Positions 34,005-42,526 of a stretch of DNA of 64,000 bases are shown piece after piece (the stretch's first letter is position 1; every line of letters begins with the position of its first letter). This stretch comes from JAZIHH01 sp036678685 (GTDB lineage: Bacteria > Bacillota > UBA4882 > UBA10575). The position numbers and the translations under genes were made by a program. Below the pieces are notes generated by a model that saw only the letters and a list, made by a program, of their open reading frames with translations, was not told the DNA's origin and ran no database searches. The stretch lies in the NCBI GenBank assembly GCA_036678685.1, contig JAZIHH010000020.1, positions 558,001-622,000 of the forward strand, in the 5' to 3' direction.

Positions 34005-35460
34005 CATGGCCGTTAACTGGATGCAAAGAAAAGACATGGCGTTGCTGACGGATTTTTATGAATTGACGATGCTTTACGGGTTTTGGAAAAACGGTCGTCA
34101 CCGGCAGAAAGCCTGTTTTGAATATTTTTTCCGGGAACTCCCCCCTCATAACGGATTTGCCCTCTTTGCCGGTTTGGAACAGGTCCTGGATTATATCCGG
34201 AATTTTGCTTTTCACGAAGAAGATCTGGCATACCTGGGAAAGGTGGGATTTCCCGAAGAGTTTCTGGATTATTTGCGTGCTTTCCGTCTGGAACTTGACG
34301 TGTGGGCGGTTGCTGAAGGGACAGTGGTTTTCCCCTATGAACCGCTGGTGCGGGTGGAGGGACCGTTGGCCTCGGCGCAACTTCTCGAGACCTTTCTGCT
34401 TAATGCTTTAAACTATCCCACCCTTGTGGCGACCAAAACAGCACGGATCTGTTACGCGGCGGAAGGCGATCCGGTTCTTGAGTTCGGCCTCCGGCGGGCG
34501 CAGGGACCCGACGGCGGAATGGTCGGGACCCGCGCCGCGTATATCGGGGGGTGTGTCGGCACCTCCAATACCCTGGCCGGCCGGATTTTTGGGATTCCGG
34601 TCCGGGGTACCCACGCCCACAGCTGGGTCATGAGTTTCGACAGCGAACTGGAGGCTTTCCGGGCCTATGTAGAAACCTTTCCGGAAGAGCCGGTGTTACT
34701 GGTTGATACTTATGACCCGCTGACGAGCGGCATTCCAAATGCGGTCAAAGTTTTTCAGGAAATGCGGAAAAAAGGACGGAAAGTACGGGGAGCGATTCGC
34801 CTTGACTCCGGGGATTTGGCCAGGCTTTCCAAGGAGGCATGGCGCCTGTTCCAGGAGGCGGGTTTCCCCGATCCCATCATTGTCGGCTCCAATGAACTTG
34901 ACGAGGACCTGATTGCCGACCTGAAACGGCAAAAGGCCAAAGTCAATTCCTGGGGAGTGGGAACGCATTTGATTACCTCCAGGGATCACCCGGCCTTGGG
35001 CGGAGTCTATAAAATCGTGGCCATGGAAGGGGAAAACGGTTGGGAACCAAAGATCAAAATATCGGGAAATATCAGCAAAATAACGGATCCCGGCTGTAAA
35101 CAGGTGGTCCGTTACTACCTGCCGTCGGGAGCTCCTTTGGCCGACTTGCTCTACCTTGAAGGGGAGGAGATACAGAAAGGCCGGGTCAAGGCTTATGACC
35201 GTGAGAACCTCTTCAAGGAAGTGAGTTTTACCGCCGGGGAAGGGATGCCGTTGTTACGAAAAGTTGTTGAGAACGGGAAGGTTTTAGTGACACCGGAACC
35301 GCTCGAGACGATCCGGAAACGGGCGGCGGAAAACCTGTCCGCTCTGGCGGAAGAGTACCGCCGGCTGCGTTATCCCCAGACCTACAACGTGCTGCTTTCG
35401 CCGGGCGCCGCCCGGGTCAAACAGACGCTTTTGGAAAAAGCCGGTTTTTACGGTCCGTAA
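33991..35460 (+). CDS. pncB: Nicotinate phosphoribosyltransferase
   Basis: The 489-residue enzyme makes nicotinate mononucleotide from nicotinate and PRPP, following nicotinamidase in the Preiss-Handler salvage route. Family motifs include LLTDFYELTM near the start, EFGLRRAQGPDG (phosphate/nicotinate site), GTHAHSWVM with the conserved catalytic His region, and AIRLDSGDLA. The ATG 33991 lies inside pncA with AAGGTGGGA upstream. Length fits the long bacterial form. Confidence 0.96.
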   Translation: MRMDDMAVNWMQRKDMALLTDFYELTMLYGFWKNGRHRQKACFEYFFRELPPHNGFALFAGLEQVLDYIRNFAFHEEDLAYLGKVGFPEEFLDYLRAFRLELDVWAVAEGTVVFPYEPLVRVEGPLASAQLLETFLLNALNYPTLVATKTARICYAAEGDPVLEFGLRRAQGPDGGMVGTRAAYIGGCVGTSNTLAGRIFGIPVRGTHAHSWVMSFDSELEAFRAYVETFPEEPVLLVDTYDPLTSGIPNAVKVFQEMRKKGRKVRGAIRLDSGDLARLSKEAWRLFQEAGFPDPIIVGSNELDEDLIADLKRQKAKVNSWGVGTHLITSRDHPALGGVYKIVAMEGENGWEPKIKISGNISKITDPGCKQVVRYYLPSGAPLADLLYLEGEEIQKGRVKAYDRENLFKEVSFTAGEGMPLLRKVVENGKVLVTPEPLETIRKRAAENLSALAEEYRRLRYPQTYNVLLSPGAARVKQTLLEKAGFYGP

Positions 35461-35511
35461 GTTTCCATTAACCGTTGGTGTCGCCAAAATGTAACGGAAG
35501 GAATCTTCTTG

Positions 35512-35573
35512 ATGATTGCGAAGTTGAGTATGATTGTTTATATAAGGATGATTGATTATGTTTAGTATGATTG
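35512..35573 (+). promoter_or_regulatory. Array of four ATGATTG direct repeats upstream of lon
   Basis: ATGATTG occurs at 35512, 35530, 35548 and 35567, with start-to-start spacing of 18, 18 and 19 bases. The array ends 12 bases before a TTGACA box. Such regular spacing in an intergenic region suggests binding sites for a regulator, possibly cooperative. Confidence 0.55.
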
Positions 35574-35585
35574 AAACCGGGGGTG

Positions 35586-35612
35586 TTGACAATACTTGGG
35601 TAACCGTATTAA
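35586..35612 (+). promoter_or_regulatory. Probable lon promoter
   Basis: A perfect -35 TTGACA (35586-35591) is followed after 15 bases by TATTAA (35607-35612). The short spacer suggests a weak or activator-dependent promoter, fitting the repeat array just upstream. Confidence 0.5.
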
Positions 35613-35700
35613 AGTCGCTTTTTCGTTACTGAGAAAATCCTTCTGGGAGTGGGCGGCGGCTGTTACGGTGCGTGGAAAGCGTCAAGTGGAGGTGAAACCG

Positions 35701-38052
35701 GTGTCAACGGCAGTCAATCTGAAACCGAACAAAAAAGAGTACCACCTGCAGCTACCATTAGTTCCCCTGCGGGGAGTGGTGGTTTTTCCCTCCATGGTGG
35801 TGCCCCTGGATGTGGGAAGAGACAAGTCGGTCAACGCCTTGGAAGAGGCCATGGTGAAAAATAAAACACTTATTCTGGCCGCCCAGTACCAGGCCGGGAT
35901 CGATAACCCCGATACGCAGGATATTTATAATTGGGGAACCATGGCGGAAATTAAACAACTGCTGAAATTACCTGACGGAACCTTCCGGGTTTTGGTGGAG
36001 GGGCTTTGCCGGGTAGAAATAGTCAAGTACCTGCAGACGGAGCCCTATTACCGTGTGCTGGCCAGAAAAATTGAGGAAGTCAGGGAGAAAAGCGAGAGTT
36101 TTGAATATGAGGTTTTGATGCGGACTGTTTTATTCCATTTTGAGCAGTACGTGAAGAAGAGCAAGAAGATTCCGCCTGAGGTTCTTGCCTCGGTGCGTAG
36201 TATCGAAGACCCGGGCCGGCTGGCGGATCTAATTACCGCCCATCTCAATTTAAAAATTGAAGATAAACAAAAGATTTTGGAGGCGGTTTCCCATAAGGAG
36301 CGTCTGGAAAAGTTGTGCTCCATTATTATGCGGGAAATAGAAATCCTGGATATGGAACGGAAGATTCATATCCGGGTGCGCCGGCAGATGGAAAAAGCGC
36401 AAAAAGAATATTATCTGCGTGAACAGATGAAGGCCATTCAGAAAGAGTTGGGCGATAAAGATGACCGCCTGGCCGAAGTGGAAGAATACCAGGAGAAAAT
36501 AAAAGAATTGGATCTCCCCGAAGAGGTGGAGGAAAAAGCCCTCCGGGAAGTCAAGCGCCTGGAGAAAATGCCGCCCATGGCTGCCGAAGCGGTGGTGGTC
36601 CGGAATTATCTGGACTGGTTGTTGTCGCTTCCCTGGAATGTTTATACCGAGGACCATTTGGACCTGGAAGAAGCGGAGAAAATTCTCGATGAAGACCATT
36701 ACGGCCTGGAAAAAGTGAAGGAACGGATCCTCGAGTATTTGGCGGTCTGCCGGTTGACCAACAGTATGAAAGGACCGATTATCTGCCTGATCGGCCCCCC
36801 GGGGGTGGGAAAAACTTCGCTGGCCCGCTCGATCGCCCGGGCGGTCAACCGGAAGTTCGTCCGCTTTTCCTTGGGCGGGGTCAGGGATGAGGCGGAGATA
36901 CGCGGCCACCGCCGCACCTATATCGGAGCCATGCCGGGGAAAATAATCCAAATTATGCGGCAGGCCGGTTCGAAAAACCCCGTGATCCTTCTGGACGAGA
37001 TCGACAAAATGAGCGTGGATTTCCGGGGCGATCCTTCCGCGGCGCTGTTGGAGGTCTTGGATCCGGAACAAAACTGCAATTTCGGCGATCATTACCTGGA
37101 AGTGCCTTTTGATCTTTCACGGGTTCTCTTTATTACCACGGCCAATACTATTCATAACATTCCCCGGCCGCTGTTGGACCGGATGGAAGTTCTCCGGATA
37201 TCCGGTTATACGGAAGAAGAAAAAGTGGAAATCGCCAAACGGCATCTCTTGCCCAAACAAATCCGGGAACATGGGTTAAAAGAGGGAGATTTCCATTTTT
37301 CCAGCGGTCTAATCCAGGAGATTATCCGCTCTTACACCCGGGAAGCGGGCGTGCGCAATCTCGAACGCGAACTGGCCTCCGTCTGCCGGAAAGTAGCCCG
37401 GCGGCTGGTCGCCGGGGAAAAGCCGCCGGTGAGAATCACCAAACAAAACCTCCAGAAGTTCCTGGGAGTTCCCAGATACCGGCAGGAAACCATGGAGGAG
37501 CATGACCGGGTGGGGGTGGCGACCGGCCTGGCCTGGACGGAAGTAGGCGGGGAGATTCTCCACATTGAGGTATCAGTGGTTAAAGGCAAGGGCAAATTAA
37601 TTCTCACCGGTAAACTGGGCGAAGTTATGCAGGAATCGGCCCAGGCGGCCGTAAGTTACCTGCGTTCACAGTCCTTGAGTCTGGCCGAGGATTTTCACGA
37701 AAAAACCGATCTGCATATTCATATCCCCGAAGGGGCGATTCCCAAAGACGGGCCGTCGGCGGGGATCACCATAGCTGTGGCGGTGGCCTCCGCTTTGACC
37801 AATATTCCCGTCCGGGCCGATGTGGCCATGACCGGGGAAATCACGCTCCGGGGAAGGGTGCTGCCGGTCGGAGGGATAAAAGAGAAAGTTTTGGCGGGCC
37901 ACCGGGCAGGAATTAAAAAAATCCTTATTCCCAAAGGGAACAGCAAGGATTTGGAGGAGATTCCCGCTTATGTTGCCCGGAAGATCAAACTGGTGCCGGT
38001 GGAGCATATGGACGAGGTGCTCAAGGAGACCTTGGTGCGGCCGTTAACGTAA
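35701..38052 (+). CDS. lon: ATP-dependent protease Lon
   Basis: The 783-residue LonA protease degrades damaged and regulatory proteins in the cytoplasm. Domains in order: Lon N-terminal substrate domain (about 15-210), helical region, AAA+ module with Walker A GPPGVGKT (365-372) and Walker B VILLDEIDK, and protease domain with the Ser686-Lys729 dyad (PKDGPSAG; GGIKEK). GTG 35701 is chosen because GGAGGTG lies just upstream; an in-frame extension to 35596 lacks a site and crosses the likely promoter. The upstream repeat array suggests specific control. Confidence 0.96.
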   Translation: MSTAVNLKPNKKEYHLQLPLVPLRGVVVFPSMVVPLDVGRDKSVNALEEAMVKNKTLILAAQYQAGIDNPDTQDIYNWGTMAEIKQLLKLPDGTFRVLVEGLCRVEIVKYLQTEPYYRVLARKIEEVREKSESFEYEVLMRTVLFHFEQYVKKSKKIPPEVLASVRSIEDPGRLADLITAHLNLKIEDKQKILEAVSHKERLEKLCSIIMREIEILDMERKIHIRVRRQMEKAQKEYYLREQMKAIQKELGDKDDRLAEVEEYQEKIKELDLPEEVEEKALREVKRLEKMPPMAAEAVVVRNYLDWLLSLPWNVYTEDHLDLEEAEKILDEDHYGLEKVKERILEYLAVCRLTNSMKGPIICLIGPPGVGKTSLARSIARAVNRKFVRFSLGGVRDEAEIRGHRRTYIGAMPGKIIQIMRQAGSKNPVILLDEIDKMSVDFRGDPSAALLEVLDPEQNCNFGDHYLEVPFDLSRVLFITTANTIHNIPRPLLDRMEVLRISGYTEEEKVEIAKRHLLPKQIREHGLKEGDFHFSSGLIQEIIRSYTREAGVRNLERELASVCRKVARRLVAGEKPPVRITKQNLQKFLGVPRYRQETMEEHDRVGVATGLAWTEVGGEILHIEVSVVKGKGKLILTGKLGEVMQESAQAAVSYLRSQSLSLAEDFHEKTDLHIHIPEGAIPKDGPSAGITIAVAVASALTNIPVRADVAMTGEITLRGRVLPVGGIKEKVLAGHRAGIKKILIPKGNSKDLEEIPAYVARKIKLVPVEHMDEVLKETLVRPLT

Positions 38053-38086
38053 GACTAAAGCGGGTGGATAAAAAACGGATAAAACA

Positions 38087-40456
38087 ATGAGCAAAAAAGA
38101 GAATATACAGGAAAAATCCAGACGGATTTTGGAGTTCGATAAAATTTTGACGCGTCTGGCCGGATATACCGTCTCGGCGGCGGGGAAAGAACTGGCGTTG
38201 TCGCTGGAGCCTTCTGTTGTTCCCGGGGAGATCATGCGCGCGCAAAAGGAGACCACGGAAGCCAAAGAATTATGGCAGACCTCCAGCCGCATCCCCCTGG
38301 ACGGGATCCATTCCGTAGAGGAACCCGTGAAGGGAGCGCAAAGGGAAAGAGTTTTATCCCCGGAGGAACTTTTGGCCATAGGTTCCACCCTGCGTACGGC
38401 CAGGTTGATCAAGAAATTTCTGGTAGAGGAGAAAAAAGCGCAAGCGCCGGTTCTCTCCGCTCTGGCGGCAGGGCTTGCGCTTTTTCCTGCGATTGAGAAA
38501 GCAGTGGACCGGGCCCTTGATCCGGAGGGGACGGTGCGGGATGACGCCAGCCCCCGCCTGCGCAGCCTGCGCGTCCAGGCCAAAAAATTACAAAACCGCA
38601 TCCGGGACCAGTTGGAGGCTTACATCCGCTCGGGGGAGACCCAAAAATATCTCCAAGAGGCGCTGGTAACCCTGAGAAACGGGCGATATGTTTTGCCGGT
38701 AAAACAAGAATGCAAGCAGATGGTTCCGGGAATTGTTCATGATCAGTCCGCCAGCGGCGTCACCCTTTTCATCGAACCCATGGCCGTGGTGGACCTCAAT
38801 AACCGCTTGCGCCGGGTGGAAGCGGAAGAAGAGGAAGAGATCGAAAGGATTCTTGCTGAATTGAGCGGCCTGGTAGGAGAGGCGGCCCCGGAAATCTTGG
38901 CGAACCTGAAGATTCTGGCCCGCTTGGACCTGGCCTTTGCCAAAGGCCGTTACAGCCTGGCACTGCAGGCTACCGAACCGCTCTTTAATACCAGGGGATA
39001 TATCCGTCTGCTGGGGGCCAGGCATCCCTTGCTGGAAGGGGAGGTCGTTCCCATCGATCTGGAACTGGGCGGGGAATTCCATACGCTGGTGATCACCGGT
39101 CCCAATACCGGCGGGAAAACGGTCAGCCTCAAAACCGTAGGGTTACTGGTGTTAATGGCCCAAGCCGGGCTGCACCTGCCGGCCCGTTCCGGGTCGGAAA
39201 CAGCTGTTTTTACCAAGGTCTACAGTGATATCGGTGATGAACAGAGTATTGAGCAGAGCCTGAGTACTTTTTCCTCCCACATGAGCAATATTGTTGCCAT
39301 TTTACAGGAGGCGGCCGGGGAAAGTTGTCTGGTGCTCCTTGATGAATTGGGGGCCGGTACGGATCCGGAGGAAGGATCGGCGCTGGCTGTGGCCATTCTC
39401 CAGACGTTGCACGAGCGCCGGGTGAGGACCGTGGCCACTACCCATTACAGTAATCTGAAGCTTTATGCCTATAACACGCCGGGGGTGCAGAACGCTTCCG
39501 TCGAATTTGATCCCTATACCCTGCGCCCCACCTACCGGCTGATAACCGGGTTGCCCGGGCAAAGCAACGCCTTTGCCATCGCCGCCCGTCTGGGTTTGGA
39601 CCGTTCGGTCATTGCCGCGGCGGAAAAACTGGTGGATCCGGGCGCCCGCCGGGTGGAAGACCTGATCAGCCGGATCACCGGGGAAAAGAAGGGGATGGAA
39701 AAAGAACGGGAGAAAGCCGCCCTCCTCCGGGTTGATTTGGAAAAGAAAGTAGAAGAGTACACGGAAAAACTGGCCCGTTTGGAGAAAGAACGGGACCGGC
39801 TTCTGCGGGAAGCCCGGGAGGAAGCGCGAACCATGATCCGGGAGACCCGCAAAAAAATGGAAAACATTCTGCGGCGCCTGCGGGAGGCGGCCGGGGAGGA
39901 ACAGGTCTCGGTGGCTAATGAAGCCCGCGGGCAACTGGCGGAAATGCTTAGGGCGATGGAGCCGGCGTCGGCCCCGGCCGGAAAGGCGCCGGAAGGGATT
40001 ATTCCCGGAAAAACAGTGTGCCTTCCCCACCTCGGACAGAAGGGGAGGGTTTTGGATGTCAAAAACGAAGAAGCCCGGATCGAATTGGAAGGCGGCCTGC
40101 GGGTGTGGGCCTCTCTGGGCGGACTGGTGCCGGTGGCGCCGGAGGAAGAGCAAAAACCGGCCGGGGACGGGGTTAAAACCGTCCGGCCGGTAATCAGCAA
40201 GAAGAAAATGATCTCCAGCCGGATTGATCTCCGCGGGATGACCGTGGAGGAAGCGTTGGCCGCCGCCGACAAATATCTGGATGAAGCGGTTTTGGCGGGT
40301 CTCCCTTCCGTCCTGCTGATTCACGGAAAAGGTACGGGGGCGCTGCGTTCCGCGGTCAGCGGCCTGCTCCGGGAACATCCGCAGGTTAAAGGCTACCGGC
40401 CCGGCGGGCTCGAGGAAGGCGGGATAGGCGTAACCGTTGTGGAACTGAATAAATAG
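38087..40456 (+). CDS. mutS2: MutS2 family ATPase/endonuclease
   Basis: The 789-residue protein has MutS-type lever and clamp regions, an ABC-like ATPase domain with Walker A GPNTGGKT (338-345) and LVLLDELGAGTDPEEG, a Lys/Glu-rich coiled coil (about 515-625), a KOW-like segment (about 640-690), and a C-terminal Smr domain (about 715-789; IDLRGMTVEEAL, LLIHGKGTGALR). It lacks the MutS mismatch-recognition domain. MutS2 (RqcU) limits recombination and in Firmicutes rescues collided ribosomes. It starts 35 bases after lon with no clear ribosome site. Confidence 0.95.
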   Translation: MSKKENIQEKSRRILEFDKILTRLAGYTVSAAGKELALSLEPSVVPGEIMRAQKETTEAKELWQTSSRIPLDGIHSVEEPVKGAQRERVLSPEELLAIGSTLRTARLIKKFLVEEKKAQAPVLSALAAGLALFPAIEKAVDRALDPEGTVRDDASPRLRSLRVQAKKLQNRIRDQLEAYIRSGETQKYLQEALVTLRNGRYVLPVKQECKQMVPGIVHDQSASGVTLFIEPMAVVDLNNRLRRVEAEEEEEIERILAELSGLVGEAAPEILANLKILARLDLAFAKGRYSLALQATEPLFNTRGYIRLLGARHPLLEGEVVPIDLELGGEFHTLVITGPNTGGKTVSLKTVGLLVLMAQAGLHLPARSGSETAVFTKVYSDIGDEQSIEQSLSTFSSHMSNIVAILQEAAGESCLVLLDELGAGTDPEEGSALAVAILQTLHERRVRTVATTHYSNLKLYAYNTPGVQNASVEFDPYTLRPTYRLITGLPGQSNAFAIAARLGLDRSVIAAAEKLVDPGARRVEDLISRITGEKKGMEKEREKAALLRVDLEKKVEEYTEKLARLEKERDRLLREAREEARTMIRETRKKMENILRRLREAAGEEQVSVANEARGQLAEMLRAMEPASAPAGKAPEGIIPGKTVCLPHLGQKGRVLDVKNEEARIELEGGLRVWASLGGLVPVAPEEEQKPAGDGVKTVRPVISKKKMISSRIDLRGMTVEEALAAADKYLDEAVLAGLPSVLLIHGKGTGALRSAVSGLLREHPQVKGYRPGGLEEGGIGVTVVELNK

Positions 40457-40463
40457 TTATAAA

Positions 40464-40490
40464 GCGCCCGGTAAAACCGGGCGCCTTTTC
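40464..40490 (+). terminator. Rho-independent terminator after mutS2
   Basis: GCGCCCGG (40464-40471) and CCGGGCGC (40477-40484) pair perfectly around TAAAA, followed by CTTTTCTTT. The opposite strand is followed by TTTATAAC, so it may also stop the convergent gene. Confidence 0.85.
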
Positions 40491-40491
40491 T

Positions 40492-41016
40492 TTACAGCTT
40501 GAAACTTAGTCCGGTCCGGAGCACGGGTTTTTCCTCGGCCCACGGGTAAACGGTTTCCGCAAAGAGAAACAGCGAATGCAGGCCCAGGATTAGGTAGGGA
40601 TAGTGATAACCCTGGTTGCGGGAAAACTGGACGCCTCCACCTCCGTAAAAATAAAAATCAAGATAGAGGATTTTTTGCCCGTTAATTTTTAAAAAAACCA
40701 TTTCGTACGGGTAGGTATAGACTGCGCCGACCTGAAAGAGAAGATCGCGGTCGTCTTCCCGGTATTCCAGATTTCCCGTCCCGTAAATCCTCTGCCAAAG
40801 GCGGGGTTTAATCCCGGCGGCAAAGGAGTTTTTCACCAGGTACAGTTGGAAAAAGCCGCCGGGTAACGGAACCTCTTCTTTAAAAAACCCGTAGTCCAAC
40901 CCGTCATCATGTTCCCAGTGATCGGCCTGATAAGCGCCGGAAACGGCAAAGCCCGTTGTTCCACAACAAAGGGTCAAAAGAACGCCGAGAAGACAGGTCC
41001 AGAAGGTTTTTTTCAT
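40492..41016 (-). CDS. Small predicted outer-membrane barrel protein (paralogue B)
   Basis: I do not recognise a named family. The 174-residue protein has a signal peptide (1-24, ending GFAVS), then strand-rich sequence: FQLYLVKNSFAAGIKPR, LLFQVGAVYTYPYEMVF, FSRNQGYHYPYLILG and a C-terminal TGLSFKL. Alternating hydrophobic and Tyr-rich strands suggest a small (about eight-strand) barrel or membrane-associated sheet. It is clearly related to the next gene, which shares FSRN-G-Y-YPYL and G-x-x-F-x-L, so the two arose by tandem duplication. This copy has an extra 25-residue insert after the signal peptide. Confidence 0.6.
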   Translation of the reverse strand: MKKTFWTCLLGVLLTLCCGTTGFAVSGAYQADHWEHDDGLDYGFFKEEVPLPGGFFQLYLVKNSFAAGIKPRLWQRIYGTGNLEYREDDRDLLFQVGAVYTYPYEMVFLKINGQKILYLDFYFYGGGGVQFSRNQGYHYPYLILGLHSLFLFAETVYPWAEEKPVLRTGLSFKL

Positions 41017-41034
41017 TTTATCCCCATGTCCCCC

Positions 41035-41457
41035 TCACAATCTGAAATTGAACCCCCAGCGGTAGCCGGGTGCCGCTTCTTTTTCCAACGGGTGGATCAC
41101 TTCACTGAAGAAAAAGAGAAAATTGGTCCCCAGGGACAAATACGGGTATTGATAACCCTTGTTCCGGGAGAACTGCGCACCGATTCCGCCGTAGAAATGG
41201 AAAAACAGAACTTCTTTGGGCAGCAAATAGGCGGTGCCCACCCGCAGTTCTAGATCCCTTTTGCTGTGATGATATTCAATGTTGCCGGCGGCATATAAGT
41301 TGTTATGGATCCGGCCCTTCAAGCCCACGGCAAAAGCCTCCTCCACTCTATAAAGGCTGAAAAAGCCCCGGGCCTCGCCGGCCAAAGCCGTGGTTCCGCC
41401 GGCGAAAACAAGGAAGAAAGTAATAAAGAATACTTTGAGGAGATAACTTTTTTTCAT
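41035..41457 (-). CDS. Small predicted outer-membrane barrel protein (paralogue A)
   Basis: ATG 41457 lies eight bases after GGAGG. The 140-residue protein has a signal peptide (about 1-26, ending TALAG), followed by FFSLYRVEEAFAVGLKGR, LELRVGTAYLLPKEVLFF, FSRNKGYQYPYLSLGT and the terminal GFNFRL. The pattern parallels the neighbouring 40492-41016 gene throughout. Both end in an aromatic-x-Leu. It could be an OmpW/OmpX-like small porin or a structural lipid-binding barrel; neither is shown. The two genes are 18 bases apart and co-oriented. Confidence 0.6.
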   Translation of the reverse strand: MKKSYLLKVFFITFFLVFAGGTTALAGEARGFFSLYRVEEAFAVGLKGRIHNNLYAAGNIEYHHSKRDLELRVGTAYLLPKEVLFFHFYGGIGAQFSRNKGYQYPYLSLGTNFLFFFSEVIHPLEKEAAPGYRWGFNFRL

Positions 41458-41508
41458 GGACAATTCCTCCGGTTTCGTAGTTTTCCAGGGAGGTCAAAGG
41501 CGGCCGGT

Positions 41509-42048
41509 TCAGGGAATCTTTTTGATCAGCCCGGTTCCCCGCAAAAGCAAAAAGGCGCCGAAGAGAACCACGATGGCCGGACCTCCATAACGGAAGAGAT
41601 TGCTTAAATCCACGCCGAATTGGTGAAGAAGGGCAAGTACACCGGCGAGCACCAGGATGACTCCGAGGGTTTTTGTTCCCTCCCTGTTTTTCTCTTTATA
41701 GGTTTCCGCCGTATTTTCCGGAGTTTTTGTTGACACGCGTTGGGCTCCGGTAATGGCGTCGATGATCCCGTACAGCCAGACGGCGAACAGGACCAGGGTG
41801 GCGCCGACCAGGGTGGCGATGGTGCCGGGTTGGATCATTTGGACGCTCAGGGAATGAGAAGAGAGCGACGAGAGAATCCTGGGGAGAATGGTAAGGCTGG
41901 AATAGACGATACTGCTTATGGTTGTAATTGTTACGGCGATTAAAATAATGCCCTTGCCGTATTCCTCGTTATAGATTTGGCCGATGCCGGGAAAAAGAGC
42001 GGAAAGCAATCCGCCGATCACAGGACTTTTCTTGCGCATCTCGGACAT
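41509..42048 (-). CDS. Membrane protein with TM2-like N terminus
   Basis: The 179-residue protein begins with SPVIGGLLSALFPGIGQIYN, the signature of TM2/DUF5683-type small membrane proteins, followed by segments at about 30-52 and 72-96, a polar Thr/Glu/Lys-rich loop, and two C-terminal segments (LGVILVLAGVLALLH and PAIVVLFGAFLLL) resembling LiaI/LiaF-type hydrophobic hairpins. No function can be assigned. It may be cotranscribed with the two barrel genes, 51 bases away. AAGGAGGGGG precedes the ATG. Confidence 0.7.
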   Translation of the reverse strand: MSEMRKKSPVIGGLLSALFPGIGQIYNEEYGKGIILIAVTITTISSIVYSSLTILPRILSSLSSHSLSVQMIQPGTIATLVGATLVLFAVWLYGIIDAITGAQRVSTKTPENTAETYKEKNREGTKTLGVILVLAGVLALLHQFGVDLSNLFRYGGPAIVVLFGAFLLLRGTGLIKKIP

Positions 42049-42159
42049 TAATCCCCCTCCTTGCCAACTTTTTTTCGCGAAAGAAGACCGGTAAAAAAAG
42101 TCACTGTATAAATTTTACCATAAGCGGGTGGTTGTTACTATAGTTTACGGTGAAATTTG

Positions 42160-42188
42160 TTGACGGCCGGGGATTTTTTCGCTATACT
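42160..42188 (+). promoter_or_regulatory. Promoter of the manganese riboswitch transcript
   Basis: TTGACG (42160-42165) and TATACT (42183-42188) are 17 bases apart. Initiation about seven bases downstream would begin the transcript exactly at the 5' arm of the aptamer. Confidence 0.85.
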
Positions 42189-42194
42189 AGAAGA

Positions 42195-42297
42195 AAAGGG
42201 GAGTAGCTAACAGGTTTTAACCTGTCGGTGCGACCAACATTACGGTAGTGATACCTGGTTGCATCGCTTGTATTACCAAACAAGCAGCAAGACCTTT
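42195..42297 (+). promoter_or_regulatory. yybP-ykoY manganese riboswitch aptamer
   Basis: The 5' segment AAAGGGGAGTAGC and the 3' segment AGCAAGACCTTT are the diagnostic conserved pieces of the yybP-ykoY (Mn2+-sensing) aptamer; AAAGG and CCTTT form stem P1. Between them are a hairpin ACAGGTTTTAACCTGT and the second conserved leg around CGACCAACATTACGG. The 3' arm of P1 is shared with the following terminator, so Mn2+ binding should favour read-through (ON switch). This class is known to control mntP, terC-like and P-type ATPase genes such as Lactococcus yoaB. Confidence 0.92.
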
Positions 42298-42327
42298 GGC
42301 ATTTTTCCATGTCAAAGGTCTTTTTTC
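42289..42327 (+). terminator. Riboswitch expression-platform terminator
   Basis: AAGACCTTTG (42289-42298) pairs perfectly with CAAAGGTCTT (42313-42322), extended by three more pairs, with T run 42321-42326. It uses the aptamer P1 3' arm, making the two structures mutually exclusive. Confidence 0.9.
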
Positions 42328-42526
42328 ATTTATAACTTCCGGGTAAGGGGAGGAAATCCAGAAGCAGCGGGGGGTGGAAGAGTAATCTTTTGGGAAAACT
42401 AGATTATTATCTATGCCTGAAAGTAACGATTACCGCGGGCTTGGGAGGGACAACGGCGATTGGGCCGCCAGAGTTACCGGAGAACCTTTTTTATACCAGA
42501 AGAGAAAAGGAGAGGATTGAGAAAAA

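Noticed and set aside
35596..35700. N-terminal extension of Lon
   Set aside because: It would start inside the probable promoter; GGAGGTG just before GTG 35701 marks the real start.
39302..40378. 358-codon minus-strand frame inside mutS2
   Set aside because: The opposite strand encodes an intact, recognisable MutS2; the frame has no motifs and a His/Phe/Gln-rich, random look.
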